A DNA stretch of 64,000 nucleotides from MKUN01 sp964481425. GTDB taxonomy: Bacteria > Bacteroidota > Bacteroidia > Chitinophagales > Chitinophagaceae. A program made the position numbers and the translations under genes. The number at the start of each line of letters is the position of its first letter. Positions within the stretch are counted from its first letter, which is position 1. Shown piece after piece: positions 22,545 through 32,799 of the stretch. Location: the NCBI GenBank assembly GCA_964481425.1, contig CAYZTM010000019.1, positions 1 to 64,000 of the forward strand, written 5' to 3'. The notes under the pieces were generated by a model. That model did no database searches, was not told the origin of the DNA, and saw nothing but the letters and a program-made list of their open reading frames with translations.

Positions 22545-25500
22545 TTATTGTTTAGTGAACTTGATGGTCTGGAGCGGCTGATTATTCTTGTCAGTCATCA
22601 GCATCATGTAATCGCCATGAGCCAATTCGCTAACCTTAACCGGTATCACACCACCCTTGAACTGGGCTGCATCAACCTGGTAAACAGCTACCACCTTACC
22701 CAGCATGTCTATGATGCGTATGGACATATCGCCTTTCGGAGCGTTGGCAAATTTCACGAACATTTCAGAACCTGTAACAGGGTTCGGGAACAGTGTGATG
22801 TTGTTGCCCTCGTTGCCGGTGTTCTTAACTATCAGCGGGCTGCCGTCGCTTGCTACACCAAATGGTGAGAACGAAGTGATACCAGCGAGTGTAGTATTGA
22901 ACGGACCAGAACCGAACGCGGGACCAGTAAGGCCAGGATGCCATGTCGGATCGATGTAGTGCGACAGGAAGCATGCAGTCCTATCAAAGCCTGGCAGTTC
23001 GTCATAAGAGTTCCACTGCAGGGTCATTGATACGTTAGAACCACCCGGGTTACCTTCCTGAACGATCCATGTCTTAGCAACCGCATCGCTTGTCAATGCA
23101 GGGCTGGTCGGGATGTCGTTAGTGTAAGCAGAGTAGATATCGTCGTACACCTGAACCTTAAAGGCATCAGCGACACCGTTGTTAGCCATTGTGAGCGGAG
23201 TGTAAGAAGTACGGCTTGCACCTACAGGGAACTTAATGTTACCTGTCTTACCACCCATACCAATGTTCACGCCTATCACCATACCTGTACCATTTGTTAC
23301 GATGAACGATGTAGAATCACCACCGTAGATAGCAGCAGATGTAGTAATGGTCACGTCGTTGTTACCTATTATCAGGTAGCCTTTGTTCAGTACCAGGCTA
23401 TCCGTGATCGAGCTGATGCCCTGGATAGTTTTGTCAAAGTCACCATCCAACCTCAGGCTCTGGTAAACACCACCCGGAACGAACTGGTTAACATCACCTG
23501 AGAGTATCACCTCACCTGCAGAAGGATCGAATGTACCGTTGTTGGTCACGCTACCTTTCAGTTCGAGGATATTACCTGTACCAGTGAAGGCTACGCTTGC
23601 AGCAGGATCGATGCTCAGGTTGTTACATATAGCATTCGGTATATCAACCAGCGGCATGTTCGGTGCTGTGGTCGGTACGAATACATCTGTAGATGCGTTC
23701 GGCAGAACATTACAGCTCCAGTTACCCGGATTAGACCATGCTGTGCTGATAACACCTGTCCATGAAGCGGTAGTGCTTACGGTCAGCATTGCGAAGTTAG
23801 AAGTAGCCGGCGGAGGACATGTACCAGTAACAACCACGCGGTAGTTGTAACCATTCATTGCAAATGTCAGACCGCTTATTGTCAGTGTAGTAGTAGTAGA
23901 ACCACTGTAAGTAGCATTATCTACTATGTTCACGAAGCCAGTGCCATCGTCAACCTGCCATTGGTAAGTAAGCCCTGTACCTGTAGCACCTACTGTGAAG
24001 GTTGCAGAAGAACCAGCACAAGCAGTAGTGTTAACAGGATCGGTAACGACAACCGGCAGTGTATTCACATTAAGAGTCACATTACCTGAAGTAGCAACCG
24101 GTGCACAAAGGCCTGTTACTATTACGCGGTATTGATAACCGTCCATTGCTGCTGTCACACCAGTTATGGTCAGGGTAGCAGTAGTAGTACCACTATATGG
24201 CGCTGCGGCAGGGCAGTTCACGAAACCGGTACCGTCATCAACCTGCCATTGGTAGTTGAGGCCTGAACCTGTAGCAGTTACGCTGAAGAGTGCGTTGTCG
24301 CCTTCGCAAACTGTTACGCTAGGAGATTGTGATACAAGTGTCGGAGCAGTATTAACTGTCAGAGTAGCGTTATTAGATGTATCCGGAGGATTGCATGAAC
24401 CGCTAACCACTACACGATACAAGTTACCATTCATCAGGTAAGTAGCGGTAGTAATAGACAGTGTATTTGTAGTAGCACCGCTGTAAGGCGCTACGTTGTT
24501 CACATCAACCCAGCCTGTACCATCATTTACCTGCCATTGATAAGTAATATTAGTACCGGTAGCAACGGTATTGAATGTTGTGTTGCTGCCCTGGCATATA
24601 GTCCTGTCATTAGGCTGTGTAGTAATTGATGGTGGCTGATTAACTGTAATTGCTATGCTACGCGGAGCAGAAGTACCGCAAGAGTTAGTAGCGGTAACCT
24701 GCAGTGTACCCGATGTAGCGGTAGCAGTGAAGTCAACTGTTGCTGTATTACCGGATGGGGTGATGTTAGCACCTGTACCAGTGTAAGACCAGTTGTAAGT
24801 AGTTACTGCTGTGTCAAGCGGCACAGTGTAAACCACACCTGTCTGACCCTGGCATACTGTATCGCTAAATACAGTGAAACCGTTCGGTTGGTTCGGCAGC
24901 AGCCTTACGTTGATATCCAGCGTACGTGCTACAGAAGTACCGCAACCATTGGTAGCAGTTACGCTAAGAGTACCTGAAGTAGCCGTAGTGCTGAAATCGA
25001 TCGTAATGCTGTTACCACCACCGTTGATGGTAGCACCGAATCCGCTGTAAGTCCATGTATAAGTAACCGAAGGATCGTTCGGCACTGTGTAAGTTACGTT
25101 GTTCTGACCCTGACAAGGACTAGCATTGAACACAGTGAACGCTGCAGGTTGTGCAGGCAGCGGGTTAACTGTGATGCCCATCAGCCTAGCAACTGAGGTA
25201 CCGCAGTTATTCGTTGCTGTTACGCTCAATGTACCTGAAGTAGCCGTATCAGAGAAATCAAGTGTCACGCTGTTGCCGGTACCGTTGATAGTAACACCTG
25301 TACCTGTATAAGTCCAGTTGTAAGTAACCAGCGGGTTGTTAGGCACTGTGTAAACCACACCTGACTGACCCTGACATACTGTAGCCTGGCTTGCTGTGAA
25401 CAGGCCGGGTTGAGATGGCAGCGGATCAACAATGATGGTCATTGTCTGAGCTATTGAAGTACCGCAGGCATTGGTAGCCGTTACTTTAAGGTCACCAGAT

Positions 25501-28500
25501 GTAGCGGTCACACCGTAGTCTATCACAACGCTGTCACCATAAGTGGTCATTGTGACACCTGTACCTGTGTACGTCCATGTATAAGTAACTGTAGGATCGT
25601 TAGGCACTGCATAAGACACACCTGACTGGCCCTGGCATACAGGGTTGGTGAAGGTTGTGAATGCACCCGGCTGATTCGGCAGCGGATTAACTGTAACGGC
25701 AACAGATGTAGGAGCAGAAGTACCGCAAGAGTTGCTTGCCGTTACCTGTATGCTACCTGAAGTAGCCGTTGCGCTGAAGTCAACAGTAGCAGTATTACCT
25801 GCAGGTGTTATGGTAGCGCCGGTACCTGTGTACGTCCATGCATAAGTTACTGTCGGATCGTTAGGAACGGTATAAACCACACCGTTCTGACCCTGACATA
25901 CTGTAGCTGAGAATGTAGTAAAGAACATTGGTTGGTTCGGCAGCGGGTTAACTGTGATGTTCACAGTGCGCGGTACAGAAAGACCGCAACTGTTCACTGC
26001 TGAAACGCTCAATGTACCTGAAGTAGCATTGTTGGCAAAGTTGATATAAGTACCGGCCAGGTTATTGTTCAGGATGGTAGCACCGGCACCGGTATAAGAC
26101 CAGATATAAGAAACGCTGGTATCGTTATTAACTGCGTAGAACACGCTATCATCGCCCTGGCATACCGTAGTAGTAGCAGCAGTGAACGGTGAAGGCTGTG
26201 CCGGCAGCGGCTTAACTGTAATAGCCAGTGTCTCCGGAGTTGGTGAAGAACCGCAAGCGTTGTTAGCAACTACGGTCAGCGTACCTGAAGTAGCAGATGC
26301 ACTGAAGTCGATGCTTACACTGTTGGTAGTACCGGTGATGGTAGCACCCAGACCGCTGTAGGTCCATGTATAAGATGTAGCTGTCGGATCGTTAGGAACA
26401 GTATAAACAACGTTTGTCTGCCCCTGGCATACAGGGTTAGTAAAGGCTGTAAATACGCCCGGTGTAGCCGGCAGCGGGTTAACTGTAACGTCTATTGTTC
26501 TTGCTATTGAAGTACCGCAGGCATTAGTAGCAGTTACGCTCAGCGTACCTGAGGTAGCGGTCAGGCCATAATCAACGGTTACGCTGTTGCCTGTACCATT
26601 TATTGTAACACCTGTACCAGAGTAAGACCAGTTATATGTTACGGTCGGATCATTTGGCACAGTGTAAACTACACCCATAGTATTCTGACATACCGTAGCA
26701 GTGCTGGCAGTAAAGGCAGCAGGCTGGTTTGGCAGCGGGTTAACTGTGATAGCCAGTGTCCTTGCCGGTGATGTACCGCAGATATTAGTTGCTGTTACGC
26801 TCAGTGTACCTGAAGTAGCTGTAGTAGCGAAGTTTATTATAGCACTGTCGCCGAATGGTGTGATAGAAGCACCTGTACCGCTGTAAGTCCATGTATACGA
26901 AGTTGCGTTAGCAACTGCAGGAACTACATAGGTCACATTGTTCTGGCCCTGGCATACTGTCGGGCTAGATGTTGTGAACGCAGCAGGCTGCAGCGGCAGC
27001 GGCCTTACAAAGATGGCAATGGTACGTGGTGATGCAGAAGAACCGCATGCATTGTTAGCCCATACTTTCAGGGTACCTGAAGTAGCGGTGTTGCTGAAGT
27101 CAACCAGTACACTGTTGGTTGTACCTGTAATGGTAGCACCTGTACCGGTGTACAACCATGTATAAGATGTTGCCGTTACATCCAGAGGAACTGTGTATAT
27201 AACACCTGTCTGACCCTGGCAGGTAGTATCACTTGATGTAGTGAATGCCAGCGGCTGCAGCGGCAGCGGATTAACTGTGATAGCAAGTGTCCTTGGTACT
27301 GAAGCACCGCAACCATTGTTGGCGGTTACTACCAGTGTACCTGAAGTAGCAGCTGTATCGAAATTGATCGTTACTGTGTTGCTTGTACCATTAATAGTAG
27401 CACCTGTACCTGAATAAGTCCAAGTATAAGTTACTGTCGGATCGAACGGAACTGCGTAAACTACACCATTCTGACCCTGACATACGGTTGGGCTTGAAGT
27501 GGTGAATGCACCCGGCTGAGCAGGCAGCGGGTTAACTGTTATCAGCAATGTCCTTGCTGCAGAAGTACCGCATGCATTAGTAGCAGTTACACTCAATGTA
27601 CCATTGGTAGCAGTAGCGCTGAAGCTAATCACAACACTATCACCGTACGGTGATATAGTAGCACCTGTACCTGAATATGTCCAATCGTATGTTACAGTCG
27701 GATCATTAGGTACTGCATAAGATACGTTGTTCTGACCCTGACATACACTGGCAGAGAAAGTAGTGAAGTTAGCGGGCTGAGCTGGCAGCGGGTTAACTGT
27801 TATAGCTATTGTCCTTGCTACAGATGTACCGCAAACATTGGTAGCAGTTACGCTCAATGTGCCTGAAGTAGCATTGTTGGCAAAGTTGATGATAACACTG
27901 TTGCCTGTACCGGTTATTGTAGCGCCTGCACCAGAGTAGCTCCATGTGTAGGTCACTGTCGGATCGTTAGGAACAGTATAAGTTACGTTATTCTGACCCT
28001 GACATACACTGGCAGAGAAAGTAGTGAAGTTAGCCGGCTGGTTAGGCAGCGGATTAACAGTTATGCTTATTGACCTCGGACTTGAGATACCGCATGAGTT
28101 AGTAGCGGTCACATTCAAGACACCCGAAGTGGCTGTTGCACTGAAGTCAACCAGAACGCTGTTACCTGTACCATTGATAGTAGCACCAGAACCGGTATAG
28201 CTCCATGTGTACGTTACTGTAGGATCATTCGGAACTGTATAAGTCACGTTTGTCTGGCCCTGGCATACTGAAGCTGTAGATGTAATGAATGCTCCCGGTT
28301 GTGCAGGCAGCGGCTTAACTATTACCAGGTGAGACAGTGTAGATGAGTTACCGCAGGCATTGGTAGTATAAACATTCACCGTACCTGAAGTAGCAGTAGC
28401 ACTGAAGCTGATAGACACTGTGTTATTGGCAGTAACCAATGTAGCACCGAAACCTGAATAGCTCCATGTGTAGGTTACTGTCGGATCGAACGGAACAGAG

Positions 28501-31500
28501 AACACTACGTTGTTCTGACCCTGGCAAACCGTATCTGAACTGATCAGGAAGCTTGCCGGAGCAGCAGGCAGTGTATTAACTGTAATATTAATTGTCCTTG
28601 GCAGTGATGAACCACAGGCGTTATTGGCGACTACGCTCAAAGTGCCGCTTGTTGCTGTATTGCTAAAGCTAACAATTGCGGTATTGGAACTACCGGCTAT
28701 AGTAGCACCAGTACCTGAATAAGTCCATGTATATGAAGTAGCCGAAGGATCAAGCGGAACTGTATAAGTTACACCTGACTGGCCCTGGCATACTGTAGCG
28801 CTCGATACCGTAAAGTTAGCAGGCTGAGCAGGCACACCATTTACTGTAATATTAATAGTACGTGCTATTGAAGTACCGCAGGCATTGGTAGCCGTTACGC
28901 TCAGTGTACCTGAAGTAGCGGTATTACTAAAGTCCATTGTAATACTGTTACCAGTACCATTTATTGTACCACCCAAACCTGTGTAGCTCCATGTATATGA
29001 AGTAACGGTAGGATCGTTAGGCACTGTGTAAACCACGCCTGTCTGACCCTGGCAAACTGTAGATGAAGAAACGGTAAAGTTGCCCGGTTGTGCAGGTAGT
29101 GGTGTAACAGATATAGCCAGTGTTTGAGCTATTGAGCTGCCGCAGGCATTAACTGCAGATACGCTCATTGTGCCCGAAGTAGCTGTATTGCTGAAGTCAA
29201 CAGAAACAGAGTTACCTGTACCTGTTATAGTAGCACCTAAACCTGAGTAAACCCAGTTGTAAGAAGTTGCGTTCGCGTCGTTAGGTACTGTATAAATAAC
29301 ACCTGTCTGACCCTGGCACACAGTGGTAAGACCCTGAGTGAAAGCCAGCGGCTGGGCAGGCACTGTGTTAACTGTTATTGCCAATGTCCTCGCTATTGAA
29401 GTACCGCAGGCATTGGTAGCCGTTACGCTCAGTGTACCTGAAGTAGCTGTAGCAGAGAAGGCCATTGTTACGCTATTGCCCGAACCTGTGAAGCTACCAC
29501 CATTACCGGTGTAAGTCCAGTTGTAAGAGGTAACGGTAGGATCGTTAGGAACGGTATAAACCACACCTGACTGGCCCTGGCATACTGCAGTTGAGAATAC
29601 TGTAAAGTTGGCCGGCTGGCTGGGCAGCGGGTTAACCGTAATAGCGAATGTCCTTGCAGTTGAAGTACCGCAGGCATTGGTAGCAGTAACGCTCAATGTA
29701 CCTGAAGTAGCAGTATTGCTGAAGTCCATTGTGATACTGTTACCTGTACCATTAATAGTACCACCTGCACCTGAGTAAGTCCAGGTATAAGTAACTGTGG
29801 GATCGTTGGTAACTGTATAAGCTACACCTGTCTGGCCCTGGCATACCGGAGTAGTACCGGTTATTACGCCCGGCTGTGTCGGCAGCGGGTTAACTGTGAT
29901 CGCTAAGGTCCTTGCAGCAGATGTACCACAGGCATTGGTCGCCGTTACGCTCAATGTCCCGGAAGTAGCGGTATTGCTGAAGTTCATTGTGATGCTGTTA
30001 CCGCTACCATTAATAGTATAACCTGTACCTGAGTAAGTCCAGGCATAGGTAACAGTCGGATCATTTGGCACTGAATAAGTTACACCTGTAGCGCCCTGGC
30101 ATACCGGGGTGGTAAACACAGAGAAGTTAGCAGGCTGCGCAGGCAGCGGGTTAACTGTGATCGCCATGCTACGTGCAGTAGAAGTACCGCAGGCATTGGT
30201 AGCAGTCACGCTCAGTGTACCGGAAGTAGCGGTACCGCTGAAGTCGATGGTTATGCTGTTACCTGTACCATTAATAGTACCACCAGCACCAGTGTAGTTC
30301 CATGTGTAAGTTACACCGGCCACATTAGGCACTGTGTAAACCACACCTGTCTGACCCTGGCATACCGGGCTGGTACTTGCAGTGAAGTTACCCGGCTGGC
30401 TTGGCAGCGGGTTAACTGTAATATTATATACTGTGGTAGCAGATGTACCGCAGGCATTAGTAGTATATACGCTCAGCGTACCTGAAGTAGCGGTAGTGCT
30501 GAAGTCGATGGTTATGCTACTGCCTACACCATTTATATTACCACCCGCACCGGAGTAAGACCAGTTATAAGTATTACCTGCAACGTTGGTAACGCTGTAG
30601 GATACGCCGGTTTGGCCCTGGCATACTGTAGCACTGCCGGTCACATTGCTCGGCTGCGTTGGCAGCGAGTTAACCGTAATGCTCATGGTCCTTGCCGTAG
30701 AAGTACCGCAGGTATTGGTAGCGGTTACTGTAAGCGTACCTGATGTAGCAGTATTATTAAAGTCCATAGTAATACTATTACCTGAACCATTTATTGTATA
30801 ACCGGTACCGGAATAGCTCCATGTATAAGATGTAGCATTCGGGTCGTTAGGCACAGTGTAAGTAACACCTGTCTGGCCCTGGCATACCGTAGGCGAGCTG
30901 GCCGTGAAGTTGCCGGGTTGTGAAGGTGCATTATTAACTGTGACAGCAACAGCTTGTGCAGTTGAAGTGCCGCATGCGTTCGAAGCCGTTACGCTAACTA
31001 CGCCCGATGTGGCAGCTGCTGTGAAAGATATATAAGCTGTATTACCAGATGCTGTGATGTTACCGCCATTGCCCGAATAGGCCCAGGTATAAGTAACACC
31101 CGCAACGTTAGGCACTGAATATTGTACATTGCTTTGACCGGCACACACTGTAGTAGAGAAAGTAGTAAAGCTGCCGGGTTGTGAAGGCGTTGCCGTAACA
31201 GTTATCGGCATGCTCAAGGAAGAAGAAGTACCGCAAGCGTTCGTAATAGAAACGCTGAGCACACCTGAAGTAGCCGTAGCACCAAAGTTGAGGTAGGCGC
31301 TATTGCCGGCATTAGTTATTGTAGTACCACCACCGGTGAATACCCAGTTATAAGCTGTAGCCGTGGGATCGTTAGGTACTGTATAAACTACGTTAGACTG
31401 GCCCTGGCAAACCGAAGCAGTGCTTGCCGTAAAGCTTGCAGGCGTCGTGGGCAGTGAGTTAACAGTTATCGCTAAGGTCCTTTGAGTTGAAGTACCGCAG

Positions 31501-32366
31501 CTGTTTGTAGCGGTTACAATAAGTGTACCTGAAGTAGCGGTATTGCTGAAGTTAATGGTAATGGCATTGCCTGAACCACCTATCGTACCACCGTTACCGG
31601 TGTATTGCCATGAATAAGAAGTAGCATTGGGATCGTTCGTTACTGAGTAAGCCACGTTGGTTGCGCCCTGGCAAACTGTGGTACTACCACTGATCACGCC
31701 AGGCTGAGACGGTACGTTGTTTACTGTTACAGCGATCGTGCGGGGGCTTGAAGTACCGCAAGCATTGCTTGCATATACACTTACCGTACCCGATGTAGCG
31801 TTGTTGAAGAAGCTTATATTAGCAGTATTACCTGCGGGGCTCAGATTGAAGTTGGTACCTGAATAGCCCCATGTGTAAGAGGTAATATTGGGATCGCTCG
31901 GTACGGTGTAGGTAACATTACTTTGACCGGCACATACTGTTGTGGATGCCGAAATAAAGCTACCCGGTTGCGCCGGCAATGCTGTGATAGTGACAGTGAA
32001 CGACTTGTTGATAATATTACCCAGGTTATCCGCAACACGGATGGTAAAGTTATCTGTCCCGCTATAGCCTACCGTAGGCGTATAAGAGGTACCAGCCGGT
32101 GAAATGCCATAGCCGCCCGAGGGCTGCGTTTGGGAAAACCCGTTCAAGGAACCATGTGCGGGGCCCGAACTAACTGACCAGGTAAGTGTGCCTGCTGTGA
32201 GATCATCGACGCCAAGGTAGCCGTCAAGTGATACTGCCGCAGCATTCTGGCAAATTGTAAAACTTGCTGTGTTGCCTGCCGTGAACACGGGCGCTGCTAA
32301 CGCAAAGCCCGGCAACAAAGCTAAAATTGATACAACCCAAAGAAAACGCGTAACTGTTCTTTTCAT
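22545..32366 (-). CDS. Giant T9SS-secreted protein with 28 Ig-like repeats
   Basis: 3,273 residues from the ATG at 32366 (MKRTVTRFLWVVSILALLPG, a signal peptide ending near ALAAP); the frame opens 13 codons earlier without support. In order: a cadherin-like domain (about 40-125); 28 tandem repeats of about 87 residues, each with two conserved cysteines (VCQGQ near the start, ACGTS near the end) and the pattern TYTVPNDPTVTYTW; three different Ig-like modules (YQWQVDDGTGFV type); a SWTGxxSTAWSNPGNW domain; and a type A T9SS sorting domain (LFPNPVTG, DMLGKVVAVY). It is probably exported through T9SS and surface-attached or released. An adhesin or matrix role is inference. Confidence 0.92.
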   Translation of the reverse strand: MKRTVTRFLWVVSILALLPGFALAAPVFTAGNTASFTICQNAAAVSLDGYLGVDDLTAGTLTWSVSSGPAHGSLNGFSQTQPSGGYGISPAGTSYTPTVGYSGTDNFTIRVADNLGNIINKSFTVTITALPAQPGSFISASTTVCAGQSNVTYTVPSDPNITSYTWGYSGTNFNLSPAGNTANISFFNNATSGTVSVYASNACGTSSPRTIAVTVNNVPSQPGVISGSTTVCQGATNVAYSVTNDPNATSYSWQYTGNGGTIGGSGNAITINFSNTATSGTLIVTATNSCGTSTQRTLAITVNSLPTTPASFTASTASVCQGQSNVVYTVPNDPTATAYNWVFTGGGTTITNAGNSAYLNFGATATSGVLSVSITNACGTSSSLSMPITVTATPSQPGSFTTFSTTVCAGQSNVQYSVPNVAGVTYTWAYSGNGGNITASGNTAYISFTAAATSGVVSVTASNACGTSTAQAVAVTVNNAPSQPGNFTASSPTVCQGQTGVTYTVPNDPNATSYTWSYSGTGYTINGSGNSITMDFNNTATSGTLTVTATNTCGTSTARTMSITVNSLPTQPSNVTGSATVCQGQTGVSYSVTNVAGNTYNWSYSGAGGNINGVGSSITIDFSTTATSGTLSVYTTNACGTSATTVYNITVNPLPSQPGNFTASTSPVCQGQTGVVYTVPNVAGVTYTWNYTGAGGTINGTGNSITIDFSGTATSGTLSVTATNACGTSTARSMAITVNPLPAQPANFSVFTTPVCQGATGVTYSVPNDPTVTYAWTYSGTGYTINGSGNSITMNFSNTATSGTLSVTATNACGTSAARTLAITVNPLPTQPGVITGTTPVCQGQTGVAYTVTNDPTVTYTWTYSGAGGTINGTGNSITMDFSNTATSGTLSVTATNACGTSTARTFAITVNPLPSQPANFTVFSTAVCQGQSGVVYTVPNDPTVTSYNWTYTGNGGSFTGSGNSVTMAFSATATSGTLSVTATNACGTSIARTLAITVNTVPAQPLAFTQGLTTVCQGQTGVIYTVPNDANATSYNWVYSGLGATITGTGNSVSVDFSNTATSGTMSVSAVNACGSSIAQTLAISVTPLPAQPGNFTVSSSTVCQGQTGVVYTVPNDPTVTSYTWSYTGLGGTINGTGNSITMDFSNTATSGTLSVTATNACGTSIARTINITVNGVPAQPANFTVSSATVCQGQSGVTYTVPLDPSATSYTWTYSGTGATIAGSSNTAIVSFSNTATSGTLSVVANNACGSSLPRTINITVNTLPAAPASFLISSDTVCQGQNNVVFSVPFDPTVTYTWSYSGFGATLVTANNTVSISFSATATSGTVNVYTTNACGNSSTLSHLVIVKPLPAQPGAFITSTASVCQGQTNVTYTVPNDPTVTYTWSYTGSGATINGTGNSVLVDFSATATSGVLNVTATNSCGISSPRSISITVNPLPNQPANFTTFSASVCQGQNNVTYTVPNDPTVTYTWSYSGAGATITGTGNSVIINFANNATSGTLSVTATNVCGTSVARTIAITVNPLPAQPANFTTFSASVCQGQNNVSYAVPNDPTVTYDWTYSGTGATISPYGDSVVISFSATATNGTLSVTATNACGTSAARTLLITVNPLPAQPGAFTTSSPTVCQGQNGVVYAVPFDPTVTYTWTYSGTGATINGTSNTVTINFDTAATSGTLVVTANNGCGASVPRTLAITVNPLPLQPLAFTTSSDTTCQGQTGVIYTVPLDVTATSYTWLYTGTGATITGTTNSVLVDFSNTATSGTLKVWANNACGSSASPRTIAIFVRPLPLQPAAFTTSSPTVCQGQNNVTYVVPAVANATSYTWTYSGTGASITPFGDSAIINFATTATSGTLSVTATNICGTSPARTLAITVNPLPNQPAAFTASTATVCQNTMGVVYTVPNDPTVTYNWSYSGTGVTINGTGNSVTVDYGLTATSGTLSVTATNACGTSIARTIDVTVNPLPATPGVFTAFTNPVCQGQTNVVYTVPNDPTATSYTWTYSGLGATITGTTNSVSIDFSASATSGTLTVVANNACGSSPTPETLAITVKPLPAQPSPFTAATTTVCQGDDSVFYAVNNDTSVSYIWSYTGAGATILNNNLAGTYINFANNATSGTLSVSAVNSCGLSVPRTVNITVNPLPNQPMFFTTFSATVCQGQNGVVYTVPNDPTVTYAWTYTGTGATITPAGNTATVDFSATATSGSIQVTASNSCGTSAPTSVAVTVNPLPNQPGAFTTFTNPVCQGQSGVSYAVPNDPTVTYTWTYTGTGVTMTTYGDSVVIDYGVTATSGDLKVTATNACGTSIAQTMTIIVDPLPSQPGLFTASQATVCQGQSGVVYTVPNNPLVTYNWTYTGTGVTINGTGNSVTLDFSDTATSGTLSVTATNNCGTSVARLMGITVNPLPAQPAAFTVFNASPCQGQNNVTYTVPNDPSVTYTWTYSGFGATINGGGNSITIDFSTTATSGTLSVTATNGCGTSVARTLDINVRLLPNQPNGFTVFSDTVCQGQTGVVYTVPLDTAVTTYNWSYTGTGANITPSGNTATVDFTATATSGTLQVTATNSCGTSAPRSIAITVNQPPSITTQPNDRTICQGSNTTFNTVATGTNITYQWQVNDGTGWVDVNNVAPYSGATTNTLSITTATYLMNGNLYRVVVSGSCNPPDTSNNATLTVNTAPTLVSQSPSVTVCEGDNALFSVTATGSGLNYQWQVDDGTGFVNCPAAAPYSGTTTATLTITGVTAAMDGYQYRVIVTGLCAPVATSGNVTLNVNTLPVVVTDPVNTTACAGSSATFTVGATGTGLTYQWQVDDGTGFVNIVDNATYSGSTTTTLTISGLTFAMNGYNYRVVVTGTCPPPATSNFAMLTVSTTASWTGVISTAWSNPGNWSCNVLPNASTDVFVPTTAPNMPLVDIPNAICNNLSIDPAASVAFTGTGNILELKGSVTNNGTFDPSAGEVILSGDVNQFVPGGVYQSLRLDGDFDKTIQGISSITDSLVLNKGYLIIGNNDVTITTSAAIYGGDSTSFIVTNGTGMVIGVNIGMGGKTGNIKFPVGASRTSYTPLTMANNGVADAFKVQVYDDIYSAYTNDIPTSPALTSDAVAKTWIVQEGNPGGSNVSMTLQWNSYDELPGFDRTACFLSHYIDPTWHPGLTGPAFGSGPFNTTLAGITSFSPFGVASDGSPLIVKNTGNEGNNITLFPNPVTGSEMFVKFANAPKGDMSIRIIDMLGKVVAVYQVDAAQFKGGVIPVKVSELAHGDYMMLMTDKNNQPLQTIKFTKQ
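24640..31975 (-). repeat. Intragenic tandem array of 28 units
   Basis: About 7.3 kb of DNA made of 28 units averaging 262 bp. Many units keep long stretches of near-identical DNA (for example the segment encoding CQGQTGVVYTVPNDPTVT), so the array is prone to recombination and to assembly collapse. Boundaries are read from the QPGxF and CQGQ landmarks and are approximate to within about 20 bp. Confidence 0.9.
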
Positions 32367-32443
32367 AGGTGTGACGTTATTGCTTGAAACTATTAAGATT
32401 AACAAAAACTTTCTAATATACCCTCAATAAATGAGATATGTCT

Positions 32444-32451
32444 CAAATATA
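32444..32451 (-). promoter_or_regulatory. Promoter -7 box of the giant gene
   Basis: TATATTTG on the minus strand, a perfect TAnnTTTG match, 77 bp before the ATG at 32366. Confidence 0.55.
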
Positions 32452-32734
32452 CGAGGGTAAAGATAATAATCTGGAAATATAAGTCAAGTAGTTTCAGGTA
32501 TTAGACTAAAAATAAAATTAATCGGTATAAGAGCGTTCCCAAGCCGCAATGAGCCTACACTTTGGCATAAAAAAACATGACAAACAGAGTTTTAAACATA
32601 ATATTAATATTTATTGATTAAATGCTTATCAATCAATTATATATAAAAGGTAAGAAAAAAATAAAATCCGGAACATTTTGAAAAAAATAACAGTTCAATT
32701 TCCCCAATGGATTACAGCGCATAGAATGAAAAAT

Positions 32735-32742
32735 TATCTTTG
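32735..32742 (+). promoter_or_regulatory. Promoter -7 box of the Omp85-like gene
   Basis: TATCTTTG, a perfect match, 57 bp before the proposed TTG start at 32800. Confidence 0.6.
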
Positions 32743-32799
32743 CTGCCATTCAAAAAAAACGGGCCGTTTCCGTAAAAAACAAAATAAACACAATATCAT

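Larger units (their letters stand above)
32367..32799. other. AT-rich divergent intergenic region
   Basis: 433 bp between the giant gene and the Omp85-like gene. It carries a promoter box for each (32444-32451 and 32735-32742) and a TACCCTC/GAGGGTA inverted repeat (32419-32425, 32453-32459) bracketing the giant gene's box. I see no gene or RNA in the middle 280 bp. Confidence 0.6.

Noticed and set aside
24640..31975. Regularly spaced repeats resembling a CRISPR array
   Set aside because: Units are about 262 bp, stay in one open reading frame and encode Ig-like domains; there are no short repeats with unique spacers and no cas genes.
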